Part shown: positions 5,065 through 5,817 of the stretch, one piece after another | Layout of the letters: every line of letters begins with the position of its first letter | How positions within the stretch are numbered: the first letter of the stretch is position 1 | DNA from: Proteobacteria bacterium UBA6522 | GTDB lineage: Bacteria; Pseudomonadota; Gammaproteobacteria; Steroidobacterales; Rariloculaceae | Assembly (NCBI GenBank): GCA_002434915.1 | Contig: DJLG01000171.1 | Location: forward strand, 1-5,817 | Length of the DNA: 5,817 nt | Reading direction: 5' to 3' | Translations under genes and position numbers: made by a program | The notes under the pieces: generated by a model | Databases searched by the model: none | What the model saw: only the letters and a program-made list of their open reading frames with translations | Told to the model about the DNA's origin: nothing

Positions 5065-5817
5065 ATGAAGTTAAGTAATTGCGCTTGGAGCGCGGCGGCT
5101 TTGTCGGCCACCCTACTCCTGTCGGCGCCTGGGCAAGTTGTGGCACAGTCCGCAGCTGCACAGTCAATGCTGGAGGAGATCGTTGTTACGGCTCGCCGGC
5201 GCGAGGAGACCCTCGCTGACTTGCCGCTGTCTGTTGCTTCAATTAGTGCGGATGCCATGCAAGCTCAAGGTATCTATAATATTGACAATCTCGGTGATTT
5301 TATCCCGAATCTGACCTTCACCAATACTGACCGACGTCACGTGAAGGCGATCTATATTCGCGGTATCGGAAACGATTCGCCTATATCCATTCGCCCAAGC
5401 GGTACTGGTCTGTATCTCGATGGTCAGTATCTGCCCAATACTATGGGACAGATGATGTCGACTGTTGATATCGATCGGGTTGAGGTTCTGCGTGGTCCAC
5501 AGGGAACGTTGTTCGGTAAAAACACCACTGGTGGTGCTATTAATATCGTGACGGTAAAACCTGGTGATGAGTTCGAAGCTGATGTTCTCATGCGTGTTGG
5601 GGATCATGGTACGCAGGACTTTAAAGGTGTGCTGAACGTTCCGTTCAACGATATGATTGCTGGTCGTTTCAGTGTCATTTCAGAGACAATGGATGGTCAT
5701 TTCTATAACCAAACGTTGGGCAAAAATGTTGGTGCTATTGATGTACAAGGATTTGGCGCTGCCTTCCGTGTTACGCCTAATGATAACTGGATGATTGACT
5801 TCTCAGTTCGTGGGAAC
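5065..5817 (+). CDS. TonB-dependent outer-membrane receptor (N-terminal part, runs off window)
   Basis: The frame is open for 251 codons to the window edge, so there is no stop; full-length members usually have about 700-900 residues. Residues 1-27 are a signal peptide (Ala/Leu-rich core, likely cleavage VVA-QS). EEIVVTARRREE (37-48) is the TonB-box-like segment typical of proteobacterial receptors. The plug domain spans about 49-166, with ADLPLSVASISA (51-62), IYIRGIGND (96-104), GLYLDGQYL (115-123) and the hallmark VEVLRGPQGTLFGKNTTGGAIN (139-160), followed by IVTVKP. The first barrel strands follow from about 170. It imports a scarce or bulky ligand such as a siderophore, cofactor or glycan, using the proton motive force via TonB-ExbBD. 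No N-terminal signalling or carboxypeptidase-like extension is present. The substrate cannot be told from the plug. It lies 346 bp downstream of the YVTN gene and probably has its own promoter. Confidence 0.93.
   Translation, partial: MKLSNCAWSAAALSATLLLSAPGQVVAQSAAAQSMLEEIVVTARRREETLADLPLSVASISADAMQAQGIYNIDNLGDFIPNLTFTNTDRRHVKAIYIRGIGNDSPISIRPSGTGLYLDGQYLPNTMGQMMSTVDIDRVEVLRGPQGTLFGKNTTGGAINIVTVKPGDEFEADVLMRVGDHGTQDFKGVLNVPFNDMIAGRFSVISETMDGHFYNQTLGKNVGAIDVQGFGAAFRVTPNDNWMIDFSVRGN

Noticed and set aside
5085..5160. GC-rich start of the receptor gene as a sign of horizontal transfer
   Set aside because: Bases 5101-5160 are 39/60 G+C against 22/60 at 3181-3240, but an Ala-rich signal peptide explains this, and 5581-5640 is back to 29/60.

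Overview
The window looks like chromosomal DNA of a Gram-negative bacterium of fairly low to middling GC. It is most likely a marine-type gammaproteobacterium, or possibly another proteobacterium. The evidence is a TonB-dependent receptor with a proteobacterial TonB-box style N-terminus, two candidate lipoprotein signals, an exported beta-propeller, and a class of cytochrome c/FG-GAP protein common in marine heterotrophs. The taxonomy is inference. No mobile element, tRNA, rRNA or CRISPR array was found.

Layout. At the left edge there may be the last codons of a rightward membrane-protein gene (stop at 95-97), weakly supported. Next is a leftward two-gene unit: apbE (FAD:protein FMN transferase, exported lipoprotein, 1926 to 868), followed by a glutathione S-transferase (871 to 80). 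The two overlap by four bases (ATGA), so they are probably translationally coupled. A short AT-rich divergent intergenic region separates this unit from a rightward pair. The first gene of that pair encodes a membrane-anchored or lipidated mono-heme c protein with an FG-GAP/VCBS-type calcium-loop propeller (2051-3637; I choose an internal GTG start). The second, 19 bp downstream, encodes an exported YVTN/YncE-like beta-propeller (3657-4718). A 346-bp intergenic region follows with two hairpins, a candidate promoter, a GC-rich foldable element and a 12-bp palindrome. The window ends inside a TonB-dependent outer-membrane receptor gene (5065 onward), of which the signal peptide, TonB-box-like segment, plug domain and first barrel strands are visible.

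How the genes may work together. Four of the five well-supported products act in the envelope: a flavin-attaching enzyme, a heme c propeller, a second propeller and an outer-membrane transporter. A periplasmic redox or substrate-handling module next to an uptake receptor is a reasonable reading, but the sequence does not show the substrate. No flavinylation target for ApbE is visible in the window. The GST is the only clearly cytoplasmic product and has a Ser/Cys active-site motif like zeta-class and PcpC-type enzymes.

Nothing here is demonstrably a new system. The points most worth checking are the heme-propeller/YVTN-propeller pair, the recurring histidines in the YVTN protein, the apbE-GST coupling, and the structured leader with a 52-codon upstream ORF in front of the receptor gene.
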